The notes under the pieces were generated by a model that saw nothing but the letters and a program-made list of their open reading frames with translations, made no database searches and was not told the origin of the DNA. The translations under genes were made by a program, and so were the position numbers. This document shows, piece by piece, positions 26,116 through 35,420 of a stretch of 64,000 nt of DNA (the first letter of the stretch is position 1; each line of letters begins with the position of its first letter). The stretch comes from Solimonas sp041659605 (GTDB lineage Bacteria; Pseudomonadota; Gammaproteobacteria; Nevskiales; Nevskiaceae), in assembly GCA_041659605.1 (NCBI GenBank), contig JBAZXW010000005.1, positions 1 to 64,000 of the forward strand, given 5' to 3'.

Positions 26116-26517
26116 TCAGGCGGCGGCGCGGTTGATGTCGTCGATCTGATCGTTGAGCGTCCAGTAGTCGTAGAGGATGCCGAGCAGGAACAGGCCGCCG
26201 GTGCACAGGTAGATCAGGCCGGTGATCCACTTGCCCATGTAGAAGCGGTGGATGCCGAACACGCCGAGAAACGTCAGCAGCAGCCAGGACACGGTGTAAT
26301 CGGTCGGGCCGGGCTGGTATTTGCGATCGGCACTGCGATCCATCGACGGGATCAGGAACAGGTCGATGATCCAGCCGATGAAGAACAGACCCAGCGTGAA
26401 GAACCAGATCGTGCCGCTGATCGGACGCCCGTAGTAAAAGCGGTGCGCGCCCATGAAGCCCAGGATCCACAAGGCGTAGCCGATGACCAGATTGTGCGAG
26501 TTCTGCGTGCCGTTCAC
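26116..26517 (-). CDS. Protein with two TM2 domains
   Basis: 133 aa made of two copies of the TM2 module: GYALWILGFMGAHRFYYGRP (first) and LLLTFLGVFGIHRFYMGKW (second), each a pair of helices joined by the conserved HRFY-G turn. TM2 proteins are small integral membrane proteins of uncertain function. The start codon appears to be GTG at 26517 with no clear ribosome site. The tandem arrangement is less common than a single TM2 unit. Confidence 0.82.
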   Translation of the reverse strand: MNGTQNSHNLVIGYALWILGFMGAHRFYYGRPISGTIWFFTLGLFFIGWIIDLFLIPSMDRSADRKYQPGPTDYTVSWLLLTFLGVFGIHRFYMGKWITGLIYLCTGGLFLLGILYDYWTLNDQIDDINRAAA

Positions 26518-26559
26518 GGGGCCGTCCGAGGGGAAAAGTTCTGCGCAATCCTAGCAGCA

Positions 26560-29500
26560 TCATGCCGACGAACGGCCCCGCTGCGGCATGCCTGGAAGCT
26601 TCCGGCAAGCCTCTTCCGCGAAAAGCCGGTAGAGCGCGGGGAGTACCAGCAAAGTCAGGAGCGTCGAGGACACGATCCCGCCGATCACGACCGTCGCCAG
26701 CGGGCGCTGAACTTCCGAGCCGATGCCGGTGTTGAACGCCATCGGGACGAAGCCGAGTGCGGCGACCAGTGCCGTCATCAGCACCGGCCTCAGACGCGTC
26801 AGGGCGCCCTCGCGGATCGCCTCGTCGAGTGGCGTACCGCCGGATCGCAGGCTGCGGATGAAGCTGATCATGACGAGGCCATTGAGCACAGCCACACCCG
26901 ATAGCGCGATGAAGCCGACGCCGGCGGAGATCGACAGCGGGATGTCGCGCAGCCACAGTGCCGCCACGCCTCCGGTCAGTGCCATGGGCACGCCGCTGAA
27001 GATCAGCAGCGCGTCGCGCAGCGATCCGAATGCAAGCCACAGCAGGCCGACGATCAGCGCCAGCGTGACGGGCACGACAATGGCCAGCCGCCGGCTTGCC
27101 GACTGCAGCTGCTCGAACGTACCGCCGTAATCGACCCAGTAGCCCGCGGGCAGCTCGGCGTCGCGTGCCACGCGTTCACGCAGTTCGCCGATGAAGCTGC
27201 CGAGGTCGCGGCCGCGGACATTGGCGGTGACGACGACGCGGCGCTTGCCGTTCTCGCGGTTGATCTGGTTCGGTCCCGGTGCCAGTTCGAGTTCGGCGAC
27301 TTCGCCGAGCGGGACATAGCCTGAACCGGGCAGCGGCACCGGCAGCTGCGCGAACCCATCGACATCCCGGCGCAGCGGCTCCGGCAACCGGATCACCACC
27401 TCGTGGCGGCGATCGCCATCGAAGATCAGCCCGACGGGCAGGCCGCCGTACGCGGCCGAGACCACGTCCTGCAGATCGGAGACATGAAGCCCGTACCGCG
27501 CCAGCGCCTCGCGACGTGGCAGCACACTCAGCACCGGCAGGCCGGTGACCTGCTCCAGTGCCACGTCCTGCGCACCGGCGACGCCGCCGACAATCCCTTC
27601 GAGCCGTGCGCCGACAGCGGCGAGTTCCTCTAGGTCATCGCCGTACACCTTGACCGCCACGTCGGCGCGAACGCCGGACAGCAACTCGTTGAAGCGCATC
27701 TGGATCGGCTGCGTGAATTCATAGTTGTTGCCCGGAATCGGTCGCACCGTCGCCTCGAGTTCGGCGACGACCTGCGCCTTGGGCTTGCCAGGATCGGGCC
27801 ACGCCTTGCGGTCCTTGAGGAAGATGAAGTTGTCCGCGACCGAGGGCGGCATCGGGTCGGTGGCGATGTCGGCCGTGCCGATCTTGGCGACAATGTGATC
27901 GACCTCGGGCAGCGTCTTGACCGCCGCCTCCAGCTGAGTCTGCATGCCGACGGCCTGCGAAAGGCTCGTGCCCGGAATGCGCAGAGCGTGCATCGCGATG
28001 TCGCCCTCATCCAGGCTCGGCAGGAACTCCGAGCCCATGCGCACGGCCAGCGCGGCCGCGGCGACGACCAGCAGCGCCGCGACGCCGACCACGGCTTTTG
28101 ATGCGTGCAGACTCGCGTCGAGCAGCGGCGCATACGCGCGCTGTGCCCAGCGCATCACGCGCGCCACGCGGTGTGCCCTGGGCTGCGATACGAACAGCGC
28201 CACCGCGGCCGGAACCGCGGTGAACGACAGGATCATCGCGGCGACCAACGCCATCACGACGGTCTGCGCCATCGGATGGAACATCTTTCCCTCGACGCCG
28301 CTCAGGGTCAGGATCGGCAGGTAGACGGCCGTGATGATGAACACGCCGAACAGCGCCGGGCGGATCACGTCGTGCGTGGCGTCGAACACGATGCGCAGGC
28401 GCTCGGACAAGGACAACTGCTGCCCGGATTCTGATTCGAGCGCCAGCCGGCGCAGGCAGTTCTCGACGATGATCACCGCGCCGTCGACGATCAGGCCGAA
28501 ATCGAGCGCGCCCAGACTCATCAGATTGGCCGAGATGCCGCTCTGCACCATGCCGGTGATCGTCAGCAGCATCGTCAGCGGAATCACCATCGCGGTCAGC
28601 AAGGCCGCGCGCAGGTTGCCGAGCAGCAGGAACAGGACGGCGATGACGAGCAGCGCGCCTTCGACCAGATTCTTTGCGACCGTGCGCAGCGTCTTGTCCA
28701 CGAGCGTCGTGCGGTCGTAGGCGGTGACGACCTTGATGCCGGTTGGCAGCGAGGGCGCGATCTCCTTGACCTTCCGGGCGACGGCGCGTGCGACGTCGCG
28801 GCTGTTCTCGCCGACGCGCATGAACACCGTGCCGAGCACGACTTCGTGGCCATCCTGCGTCGCTGCGCCGGTGCGCAGTTCCGAGCCGATCGCGACCTCG
28901 GCGACATCGGCCACGCGCACCGGCGCGCCGGCGACGGTCTTGATCACGACGGCAGCCAGAGCCCCGATCGCCTCGTCGCCGCCGATCTGCCCCGGTACGC
29001 GCAGCAGCATCTGCTGGCCGTGGCGCTCGATGTAGCCGGCGCCGGCGTTGGCATTGTTGCGCGCCAGCGCGTCCGCCAGCTCCGCCGGCGAGATGCCATA
29101 TGCGAGCAGACGCGCTGGGTCGGGTTGCACGAGATACTGCTTGCTGTAGCCGCCGATCGAATTCACGTCGGCGACGCCGGGCACGCGCAGCAACTGCGGA
29201 CGCACGATCCAGTCCTGGACCAGGCGCAGATCCATGGCCGTGACCGGCGTGCCGTCGGCGTTGACGGCGCCGGGCTCGGCATCGACGGTGTACATGTAGA
29301 TCTCGCCGAGCCCGGTCGCCGCTGGCCCCATCTGTGGCTCGATGCCGGCCGGGAGCAGGCTGCGCGCGGATTGCAGGCGCTCGACGACCTGCTGGCGCGC
29401 GAAGTACGGGTCGGTGCCGTCCTCGAACACGACCGTGACTTGCGACAACCCGTAGCGCGAGAGCGAGCGCGTGTAGTCGAGCCGCGCAAGGCTGGCGAGT

Positions 29501-29715
29501 GTCGTTTCGAGGGGCAGCGTGATGCGCTGCTCGGCTTCCAGCGGTGTGTAGCCGTCCGCTTCGGTGTTGATCTGGACCTGGATGTTGGTGATGTCCGGCA
29601 CCGCGTCGATCTCCAGATGCTGGAAGCTCCACAGGCCGAGCATTGCAAGGGCCAGTGCCGCCAGCAGCACCGGCACGCGCCGGCGGATCGACAACTCAAG
29701 AATGCGTTGGAGCAT
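26560..29715 (-). CDS. czcA: HME-RND heavy-metal efflux pump, inner-membrane subunit CzcA-type
   Basis: 1051 aa, the normal size. Two repeats of one helix, a large periplasmic loop and six helices are visible. The proton-relay helix reads LDFGLIVDGAVIIVEN, keeping the Asp-Asp-Glu pattern of CzcA-type divalent-cation (Co/Zn/Cd) pumps rather than the monovalent CusA type. N-terminal DITNIQVQINTEADGYTPLE and GGYSKQYLVQPDP are characteristic. It is the last gene of the operon, 9 nt after czcB. The trimeric pump exports metal from periplasm or cytoplasm through CzcB and CzcC. Confidence 0.95.
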   Translation of the reverse strand: MLQRILELSIRRRVPVLLAALALAMLGLWSFQHLEIDAVPDITNIQVQINTEADGYTPLEAEQRITLPLETTLASLARLDYTRSLSRYGLSQVTVVFEDGTDPYFARQQVVERLQSARSLLPAGIEPQMGPAATGLGEIYMYTVDAEPGAVNADGTPVTAMDLRLVQDWIVRPQLLRVPGVADVNSIGGYSKQYLVQPDPARLLAYGISPAELADALARNNANAGAGYIERHGQQMLLRVPGQIGGDEAIGALAAVVIKTVAGAPVRVADVAEVAIGSELRTGAATQDGHEVVLGTVFMRVGENSRDVARAVARKVKEIAPSLPTGIKVVTAYDRTTLVDKTLRTVAKNLVEGALLVIAVLFLLLGNLRAALLTAMVIPLTMLLTITGMVQSGISANLMSLGALDFGLIVDGAVIIVENCLRRLALESESGQQLSLSERLRIVFDATHDVIRPALFGVFIITAVYLPILTLSGVEGKMFHPMAQTVVMALVAAMILSFTAVPAAVALFVSQPRAHRVARVMRWAQRAYAPLLDASLHASKAVVGVAALLVVAAAALAVRMGSEFLPSLDEGDIAMHALRIPGTSLSQAVGMQTQLEAAVKTLPEVDHIVAKIGTADIATDPMPPSVADNFIFLKDRKAWPDPGKPKAQVVAELEATVRPIPGNNYEFTQPIQMRFNELLSGVRADVAVKVYGDDLEELAAVGARLEGIVGGVAGAQDVALEQVTGLPVLSVLPRREALARYGLHVSDLQDVVSAAYGGLPVGLIFDGDRRHEVVIRLPEPLRRDVDGFAQLPVPLPGSGYVPLGEVAELELAPGPNQINRENGKRRVVVTANVRGRDLGSFIGELRERVARDAELPAGYWVDYGGTFEQLQSASRRLAIVVPVTLALIVGLLWLAFGSLRDALLIFSGVPMALTGGVAALWLRDIPLSISAGVGFIALSGVAVLNGLVMISFIRSLRSGGTPLDEAIREGALTRLRPVLMTALVAALGFVPMAFNTGIGSEVQRPLATVVIGGIVSSTLLTLLVLPALYRLFAEEACRKLPGMPQRGRSSA

Positions 29716-29724
29716 GGCGAACGC

Positions 29725-30978
29725 TCAGTGGTCGTGGCTGGCGCCGGACTTTTCGATGTCGGCCTTGATCAGGTAACTGTTCGCGGCGACGTAGCGGGCG
29801 CCGGCCTCGATGCCGCCCAGCACTTCGACCCATGTTTCGTCCTGACGGCCCAGCTCCAGCATGCGGACCTCGTAGGTCTCGCCGATCTGCTCGAACACGA
29901 CGGTGAAGTCGCGGAACCCCTGCAAGCCGCTGCGCTTGACCGCCAGCGGCACCTCGGCCGCGCCGATCTGCACGTCGCCACGTACGAACAGCCCGGGTGT
30001 CCAGCGGCCGTCGGCGTTGTCGAGCACCACGCGCGCGGTGTAGATGCCGCTGGGCGTGCCGTGCGCGTCGCCCTCGGCCGGTGCGATCCGGCGGACCGTG
30101 CCCTCTGCTGCGAGACCGCCATCCACAGCGCGCACACGCACGCTCTGGCCGGTCTTGACGCGCGCGAGATCGCGCGGGAACAGCGACAGCTCGACCCACA
30201 GCGAGCTGTGGTCGGCGATCACGAACAGCGGCTCCGCGCCGGCGGTTTCGCCCGGATTCGCGTGCCGCTCGATGACCGTACCGGACATCGGTGATGTCAC
30301 TGCGTAGCGCTGCAGGCTGTCGCTGCTTTCGACCATCGCCAGCGTGTCGCCGGCCGCGACCGCATCTCCGACCGACTTGGCCACGCTGCGGACCAGGCCC
30401 GGGTAGCGGGCGGAGATGCGACCCATGCGTTCTTCGTTGGGCATGACGCGGCCGTTGAGGGGCAGCAAGTCGGTGATCGTGGCCGACCCGGCGGTCTCGG
30501 TGCCGATGCCGGCTTCGCGCGCGATCGCAACAGGGATCGTCGTGCGCCCCTCGAAGCTGTCGAACGCCCAACGGTGCGTACTGCCGCTCTCGGTCGCCGT
30601 GACGACGACGCTGAAGGAATGCGGCTCGGTGACCGTGCCGCTCCCCAGCAGGAACTCGCCCCGCGGCTCGAAGCTGAACCGGTCCACCTTGCCGCCCAGC
30701 CGCGTCAGCTCGACGCCGACCGTCGCCGCGTCGGGTGGAAGCGGCTGGTCGTCGCGGAACAGATAGACGTGATACTCCGGTGGCACGCCGTCCTCGAAAA
30801 TCTGCAGCTCGAGCGCGAAATCGCCATCGCGGAGCAGGCGTCCGCGGTGCGGGCCGCGCTCGAAATCGGCCACCGCACTCCCACCGTGCGCGGAAGGGCC
30901 GGTCGACGAGGAATCGGAGCAGGCCGGCATCAGCGCGGCGGCGAGCAGCAGAACGGGAAGGTAGAAGCGGCGATTCAT
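29725..30978 (-). CDS. czcB: Periplasmic adaptor of the metal efflux system, CzcB-type lipoprotein
   Basis: 417 aa. Lipobox LMPAC-S after a short signal sequence; a CzcB-type extra N-terminal domain (about 35-150); then the membrane-fusion fold with lipoyl halves around RVMPNEERMGRISARYPGLV and SPMSGTVIERHANPGETA, and beta-barrel parts at LWVELSLFPRDLARVKTGQ. The short C-terminus ends SGASHDH, a possible metal-binding His tail. The hairpin between lipoyl halves is short, as in other CzcB/CusB adaptors. ATG 30978 overlaps the czcC stop by 4 nt, so the two are translationally coupled. Confidence 0.92.
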   Translation of the reverse strand: MNRRFYLPVLLLAAALMPACSDSSSTGPSAHGGSAVADFERGPHRGRLLRDGDFALELQIFEDGVPPEYHVYLFRDDQPLPPDAATVGVELTRLGGKVDRFSFEPRGEFLLGSGTVTEPHSFSVVVTATESGSTHRWAFDSFEGRTTIPVAIAREAGIGTETAGSATITDLLPLNGRVMPNEERMGRISARYPGLVRSVAKSVGDAVAAGDTLAMVESSDSLQRYAVTSPMSGTVIERHANPGETAGAEPLFVIADHSSLWVELSLFPRDLARVKTGQSVRVRAVDGGLAAEGTVRRIAPAEGDAHGTPSGIYTARVVLDNADGRWTPGLFVRGDVQIGAAEVPLAVKRSGLQGFRDFTVVFEQIGETYEVRMLELGRQDETWVEVLGGIEAGARYVAANSYLIKADIEKSGASHDH

Positions 30979-32240
30979 GAGGATTCTCCGGCGGCGACCA
31001 TGCTTTCGCCGGTCAGGCGCTCGATTTCGATTCGATTGAGTTGGAACTCGGCGGCGGCGTCGATGCGCCGGGCTCTTGCCTCCAGCAGGCGTCGCTGTAG
31101 GTCGCTCCACTCAAGAAGGGAGTAGCGCCCGCGGCGCCACGCGTCCTCGGTCTGCTTCAGCGTGCCCTCCAGCTCCGGCAGGATCCGGGTGCCCAGCGTC
31201 GCGACGACATGCCGCGCATGCTCCATTTCCTGGTAGTGCGCGAACAGCTGCGCGCGCGCCTTGAGCAGCGCCGCGCGGCGCTGATGCTCGACCAGAGACT
31301 GCCCGGCTTCTGCGGTGGAGATTCCCGGCTGGGCTCGTGTCGGGGAAAACAACGGCAGACTGACACCGCCGACGAGCGCGATTTCGTCGCCCTGTTCGTA
31401 GCGGCGCACGCCCAGCGTCGTGCGCAGGTCGGCGCGCCGCTGACTCTGGGCCAGTCGCAGTTCGGCTTGCCTGAGGCGCTCTTCGTTGGCAAAGCGCAGA
31501 AAGTCAGGTGCCGACTCCAGGCGCGCCATGAGTTGCTCGAAATCGGGCGCCGGGTCTTGCGAGAGCAGATCGCCGGCCACACGCGAAAAATCGGGACGAT
31601 CGAGACCGATGGCGGTCGCCACCCGAAAACGCAGGGTTGCGGCGACGTGACGTGCGTCCTCCAAGCTCAGCTCGGCTTCGGCCGCGGCAACGGCCGCTCG
31701 CGCAGCCTCGGCCGGCGGCGCCGCCGCGACGCGCACGCGCTCGTCAACGGCTTTCTGGACGTGTCGGCCGAGCAGCAGAGCCGCTTCGGCGGCTGCCTCG
31801 CGTTCCTGCTGAGCCAGACACTCGACGAACGAGCGCGCGATGTCTGCGACGGTATCGAGCTGGCGTGCCGCGTGATCACTACGCAGGCGCGCGTGCTGCG
31901 CCTGGGCGACCGCAAGTCGTCCGTCCCGCTTGCCGCCCAACTCGAACAGCTGGCTCAGGCTCAGCGTTGTCTGCGCCGTGTCGAAGCCGCTGCGCGTCCC
32001 CGAACCCAGCACGTCCTCAACAACGATTTCTACGGTCGGCGCCGGACGCAGGCCGGCGGCGCGAGTGGCCGCGTCCTGGATGCGGGACTCGAACGCAAAG
32101 GCCGCCAACTCGGGGCGGACCGTGCGTGCGCGCTCGATGGCGTCACGCAGAGAAAGGTTCGATTCGTCGGCGGCCAGCGTAGCCGCCGACACGAGCAAGA
32201 CGCAGGCCGCGAGTGCGGCGTGCGCGGGTCTGAACACCAT
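30975..32240 (-). CDS. czcC: Outer-membrane efflux protein, CzcC-type
   Basis: 421 aa. Signal peptide (AACVLLVSAATLAADES) followed by the two repeated TolC-like helical halves (LSLRDAIERARTVRPEL at the start, LAVAQAQHARLRS, and RYSLLEWSDLQRRLLEARARRIDAAAEFQLN near the end, a strongly conserved CzcC feature). It forms the trimeric outer-membrane channel of the Czc pump. It overlaps czcB by 4 nt and lies 64 nt downstream of the His-rich membrane protein. Confidence 0.93.
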   Translation of the reverse strand: MVFRPAHAALAACVLLVSAATLAADESNLSLRDAIERARTVRPELAAFAFESRIQDAATRAAGLRPAPTVEIVVEDVLGSGTRSGFDTAQTTLSLSQLFELGGKRDGRLAVAQAQHARLRSDHAARQLDTVADIARSFVECLAQQEREAAAEAALLLGRHVQKAVDERVRVAAAPPAEAARAAVAAAEAELSLEDARHVAATLRFRVATAIGLDRPDFSRVAGDLLSQDPAPDFEQLMARLESAPDFLRFANEERLRQAELRLAQSQRRADLRTTLGVRRYEQGDEIALVGGVSLPLFSPTRAQPGISTAEAGQSLVEHQRRAALLKARAQLFAHYQEMEHARHVVATLGTRILPELEGTLKQTEDAWRRGRYSLLEWSDLQRRLLEARARRIDAAAEFQLNRIEIERLTGESMVAAGESS

Positions 32241-32304
32241 GGATGTCTCCCATCAAGCCGATGGCCCTGCGCGAAAAAGCAGGGTGTTTACCGCGTGCGC
32301 GGAA

Positions 32305-32700
32305 TCAGCCGGCGAGCGGCGGTGCTTGGGAGAGAGGAAGAACGTGCGATCGTCGCCGCGACGCCGGTGGATCGTAGATGGACCGCCAGTCGGTGTCGCC
32401 GCGGAGAGGAAGAAGGAATGCAGCGATGCAGGCCGCGATGACGAGCAGAACCGGTGATGGCAGCTTGCCCGACGTCTTGTCAGCAGAATCCGCATCGACG
32501 TCGGCGTGGATCAGATGATCGTCGGCATGATCGCCGAGTTCGCTGACGATCCGGGCTTCACCGTGGTCGTGATCGACGACGAGTGCGTCCGTGGCGTGCT
32601 CGTGCGCTTCGTGGGCGACATGAACGTGAACGCCCAGCACGCGCGCCAGCGCGAGTGCGCAGCACAGCAGCAGTGCGAGGATGATGCGGGGCGATGTCAT
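32305..32700 (-). CDS. His/Asp-rich membrane-anchored protein heading the czc operon
   Basis: 131 aa. One N-terminal helix or signal (SPRIILALLLCCALALARVLG), a periplasmic stretch with about 13 histidines alternating with acids (VHVHVAHEAHEHATD, DHDHGEAR, DHADDHLIHADVD), then a second helix (VLLVIAACIAAFLLPL) and a basic tail. It heads CzcCBA and has the composition expected of a periplasmic metal-binding accessory (CzcI/CzcE-like position), but I recognise no defined family. ATG 32700 is chosen because the signal begins there. Confidence 0.75.
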   Translation of the reverse strand: MTSPRIILALLLCCALALARVLGVHVHVAHEAHEHATDALVVDHDHGEARIVSELGDHADDHLIHADVDADSADKTSGKLPSPVLLVIAACIAAFLLPLRGDTDWRSIYDPPASRRRSHVLPLSQAPPLAG

Positions 32701-32768
32701 GCGGCGCGGATCATCGCATGCGGTCGCCGCCATGGCCAAGCTCTGACGAAGCATGGCCGGTATGCCGT

Positions 32769-33383
32769 TCAGCACTTTGCAACGCCGGAATAGACGTAGG
32801 TCATCGGCTTCGGACCCGGCAGGTAATGGGCGTCCAGCTCGGCGATGCGAAAGCCGCCGGCTTCGATCAAAGCCGGGATGTCGCGGTTGAGATGACAGCC
32901 GCCGGCGAGCGGCTTCCACATCGGCGTCAGGCGGTTCTGCCAGCCGCGCACGGACAGGTCGGGGGCGAGCCCATGCTCGCAGAACAACAACTCGCCCTGC
33001 GGTTTGAGCACGCGGCGCATCTCGACCAGCGCCGCCACCGGGTCCGGAATCGTGCACAGCGTAAACGTGGTGACGACGGTGTCGAAGCTCGCCGTGTCCG
33101 CGCCGATGCGGTCGAGTTCGAGCGGCACCATCTCGACCGGAATCCTGATCCGGGCGACGCGCGCACGTGCCTTGGCCTGCATCTCGGCGGAAGGGTCGAC
33201 GCCGAAGATCTGGGTCACCCTGGCCGGATCGTAGAACTCCAGGTTGAGCCCACTGCCGATGCCGACTTCCAGTACGCGGCCGCGCGCGCGCGGCACGATC
33301 TGCGAGCGCGCTTTCATGACGTCGCCCATGCCGCAGGCGCAGTCGATCAGGTGCGGCAGAATGTGGCGGTCGTAGAAGCCCAT
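32769..33383 (-). CDS. Class I SAM-dependent methyltransferase
   Basis: 204 aa, close in layout to small UbiE/COQ5-like and METTL7-type methyltransferases. SAM-binding motif I is VLEVGIGSGLNLEFY (about residues 37-51), with motif II around IFGVDPSAEMQ, and FDTVVTTFTLCTIPDPVAALVEMRRVLKPQGELLFCEHG gives the downstream signature. The substrate cannot be told; relatives methylate lipids, quinones or thiols. It lies 69 nt downstream of the His-rich gene on the same strand and might be read through from the upstream 34-kb genes rather than belonging to czc. Confidence 0.83.
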   Translation of the reverse strand: MGFYDRHILPHLIDCACGMGDVMKARSQIVPRARGRVLEVGIGSGLNLEFYDPARVTQIFGVDPSAEMQAKARARVARIRIPVEMVPLELDRIGADTASFDTVVTTFTLCTIPDPVAALVEMRRVLKPQGELLFCEHGLAPDLSVRGWQNRLTPMWKPLAGGCHLNRDIPALIEAGGFRIAELDAHYLPGPKPMTYVYSGVAKC

Positions 33384-33431
33384 GGCAGGACCATCGCTAG
33401 AAGAAGGCGCGTAACTTAGCCGTCCGACACC

Positions 33432-34313
33432 TCAGGCGTCGAGACGGGCGTCGAGACGTTCGGCGATCGAGGCGATGCCTTCTGGCAGCGCGGCGACGCC
33501 GCCGAGACGATTCCAGGACTGCCAGCGGCCGTGGAAATCCGACGCGACCGAGCCGGCGAGCCCGTATTCGCGCGCTTCGCGTGCGCTGGTCTGGATTTCC
33601 GCGGCATCCGACGTGCCGCAGCAGACCTCGATGCCGTCGCCGCCGAGCGCGCGGAACTGCGACAGCAGACGGCCGCGCGCAGCTGTGCCGATCGTGTAGC
33701 GGCGCGGATGTGCGAGTACCGCGAGGCCGCCGGCCGCTTTGATCCAGCCCAGCGTCCGATCGAGATCGGGCCATTCGGTGGCGACGTAGGCCGGCTTGCC
33801 GGCTGCGAGATAGCGGCGGAACGCGCGCTTGGCGTCGCGGCAGATGCCGGCGTCGATCAGCACGCGCGCGAAATGGCTGCGCGTGATCTGGCCGCCGGCA
33901 GCGAGCGCTTCCGCGCGCCCGTAGGCATCGGCAACGCCCAGGCGCTCGACCTTGGCCGCGATGGCGCGGGCGCGGATCTGCCGTTGCGCCTGCAGCAGCT
34001 TCAGGCCCTCGACGAGCGCGGCCGCGGTCGGATCGATACCCAGGCCGACGACGTGCAGGGTGCGCCGCTCCCAGGTCACCGACAGCTCGATGCCCGGAAT
34101 CAGGCGCAGACCGAGCGCGTGCGCGGCCTGCTGCGCGGTGTCGACGCCGGCGACGCTGTCGTGATCGGTGAGCGCCAGCATGCGCACGCCGGCGAGCGCG
34201 GCCTGGGCCACGAGTGCGGCGGGATCGAGCTCGCCATCGGAAGCGGTGGAGTGCGTGTGCAGGTCCACCGCCGAACGCGCCGCGCTACGCAGTTCGCGTG
34301 GGTTCTCAGCCAT
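33432..34313 (-). CDS. PHP-domain phosphoesterase, RNase AM / 3',5'-nucleoside bisphosphate phosphatase type
   Basis: 293 aa. The four PHP metal-binding motifs are present: VDLHTHSTASDGE, LTDHDSVAG, the mid-sequence VLAHPRRYTIG and SVASDFHGRW. The family (YciV/TrpH) hydrolyses 3',5'-bisphosphonucleotides and, in E. coli, trims 5' ends of 5S rRNA and short RNAs. It starts at ATG 34313 and overlaps the M14 carboxypeptidase stop region by 8 nt, so they are coexpressed. Confidence 0.9.
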   Translation of the reverse strand: MAENPRELRSAARSAVDLHTHSTASDGELDPAALVAQAALAGVRMLALTDHDSVAGVDTAQQAAHALGLRLIPGIELSVTWERRTLHVVGLGIDPTAAALVEGLKLLQAQRQIRARAIAAKVERLGVADAYGRAEALAAGGQITRSHFARVLIDAGICRDAKRAFRRYLAAGKPAYVATEWPDLDRTLGWIKAAGGLAVLAHPRRYTIGTAARGRLLSQFRALGGDGIEVCCGTSDAAEIQTSAREAREYGLAGSVASDFHGRWQSWNRLGGVAALPEGIASIAERLDARLDA

Positions 34314-35379
34314 GCACGGGTGCCGGCGGTCGCGGCTGCGGGTCGTACCAGTACGTTCGCGCCGATTCGTGCAGGGCGTGGCGCCGCGTGTTGTCCGGCA
34401 GCCAGCGCTGATGCGAGGCTGCGGCGCGGATCAGGAAGTCGAACAAGGCCAGGTGTTTGCGCAGAATGCGCTGGTGCCGGTGCGGGGCGATCGGATTGAA
34501 GATGCCGAGCATCGAGAACGCCTGTGCCGGCCGCTTCTTCACCCACAGCCAGGAGCCCATCTCCAGCGTCAACGGAATGAAGCGGCCGCCGCCGCCGGCC
34601 TTGCTGCGATCGTAGAGATAGTCCCAGAGGTCGCCGTGCGTCGTGTACCGGCTCGCCTGCGGCTCGATCAGGTAGAAATGGTGATAGGGGTGCGCGCTGT
34701 GGAACAGGTTGCGCAGCGTGTAGATGTCGGCGAGGCAGTCGATCGGCTGGTGGCTGCGTGCGTACGGAAACCAGATGCGGTCGGTCATGCCAAAGCCCGA
34801 GTGGCAGTCCAGCGTCAGGCTGAAGCGGTGCGGCAGCAGGCGCGCCTCGACGATCCGGCACAGCGCCTGCGCCTCGGCTTGCATCGCGGTGTCGCGCTTG
34901 CCGCGATACCAGGGCAGCAGCGGCGACAGGCGCTGGCCGCCGAGCGGCCAGAGCACGCTGTGGTCCGCGTCGACCGGGGCATTGCGCATCAGGTCCACGC
35001 CGGCGGGATTGGCGCGCGTGCGCCGGCGCATGCCGCCCGGATTGACCAGCGGCATGAACACCAGCCGGACCCGCCGCAGCGTTTCGTGCAGGAGTTCGTC
35101 CCACTCCAGGCGTTCGACCAGGCTCTGCAGCCAGGCGAGCAGTACATGCGAGCCGATGCGCTCGACGCCATGGACGCCGCCGAAGAAGCCGACCGCGGGC
35201 ACGTCCGCCGCTGTCGCGCCCATTTCTAGGCAGTACACCGGCAGCCGCTCGCGTCCGAGTGGCACTTCGCAGACGACGTCGGTCCGCAGATAACGACCCG
35301 CGCGCCGGATCAGCGACTGGATCGCTTCGAGCTCCGGGTGTTCTCCGCCGCTGAAAGGGCTGACAAGTGCTTGCGCCAT
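34306..35379 (-). CDS. M14-family zinc carboxypeptidase
   Basis: 357 aa with no signal peptide. Zinc ligands are visible in GGVHGVERIGSH (H-x-x-E) and the later DCHSGFG His; the NPGGMRRRTRANPAGVDLMRN stretch carries the substrate-binding Asn-Arg of M14 enzymes, and TLEMGSW may supply the catalytic Glu. This subgroup includes DUF2817/succinylglutamate-desuccinylase-like cytosolic enzymes; the natural substrate is unknown. Translationally overlapped with the PHP gene. Confidence 0.82.
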   Translation of the reverse strand: MAQALVSPFSGGEHPELEAIQSLIRRAGRYLRTDVVCEVPLGRERLPVYCLEMGATAADVPAVGFFGGVHGVERIGSHVLLAWLQSLVERLEWDELLHETLRRVRLVFMPLVNPGGMRRRTRANPAGVDLMRNAPVDADHSVLWPLGGQRLSPLLPWYRGKRDTAMQAEAQALCRIVEARLLPHRFSLTLDCHSGFGMTDRIWFPYARSHQPIDCLADIYTLRNLFHSAHPYHHFYLIEPQASRYTTHGDLWDYLYDRSKAGGGGRFIPLTLEMGSWLWVKKRPAQAFSMLGIFNPIAPHRHQRILRKHLALFDFLIRAAASHQRWLPDNTRRHALHESARTYWYDPQPRPPAPVHG

Positions 35380-35420
35380 GGCGCGATTGTGACGCGCTTG
35401 GTGTCGGTTTGTGTGACGCC

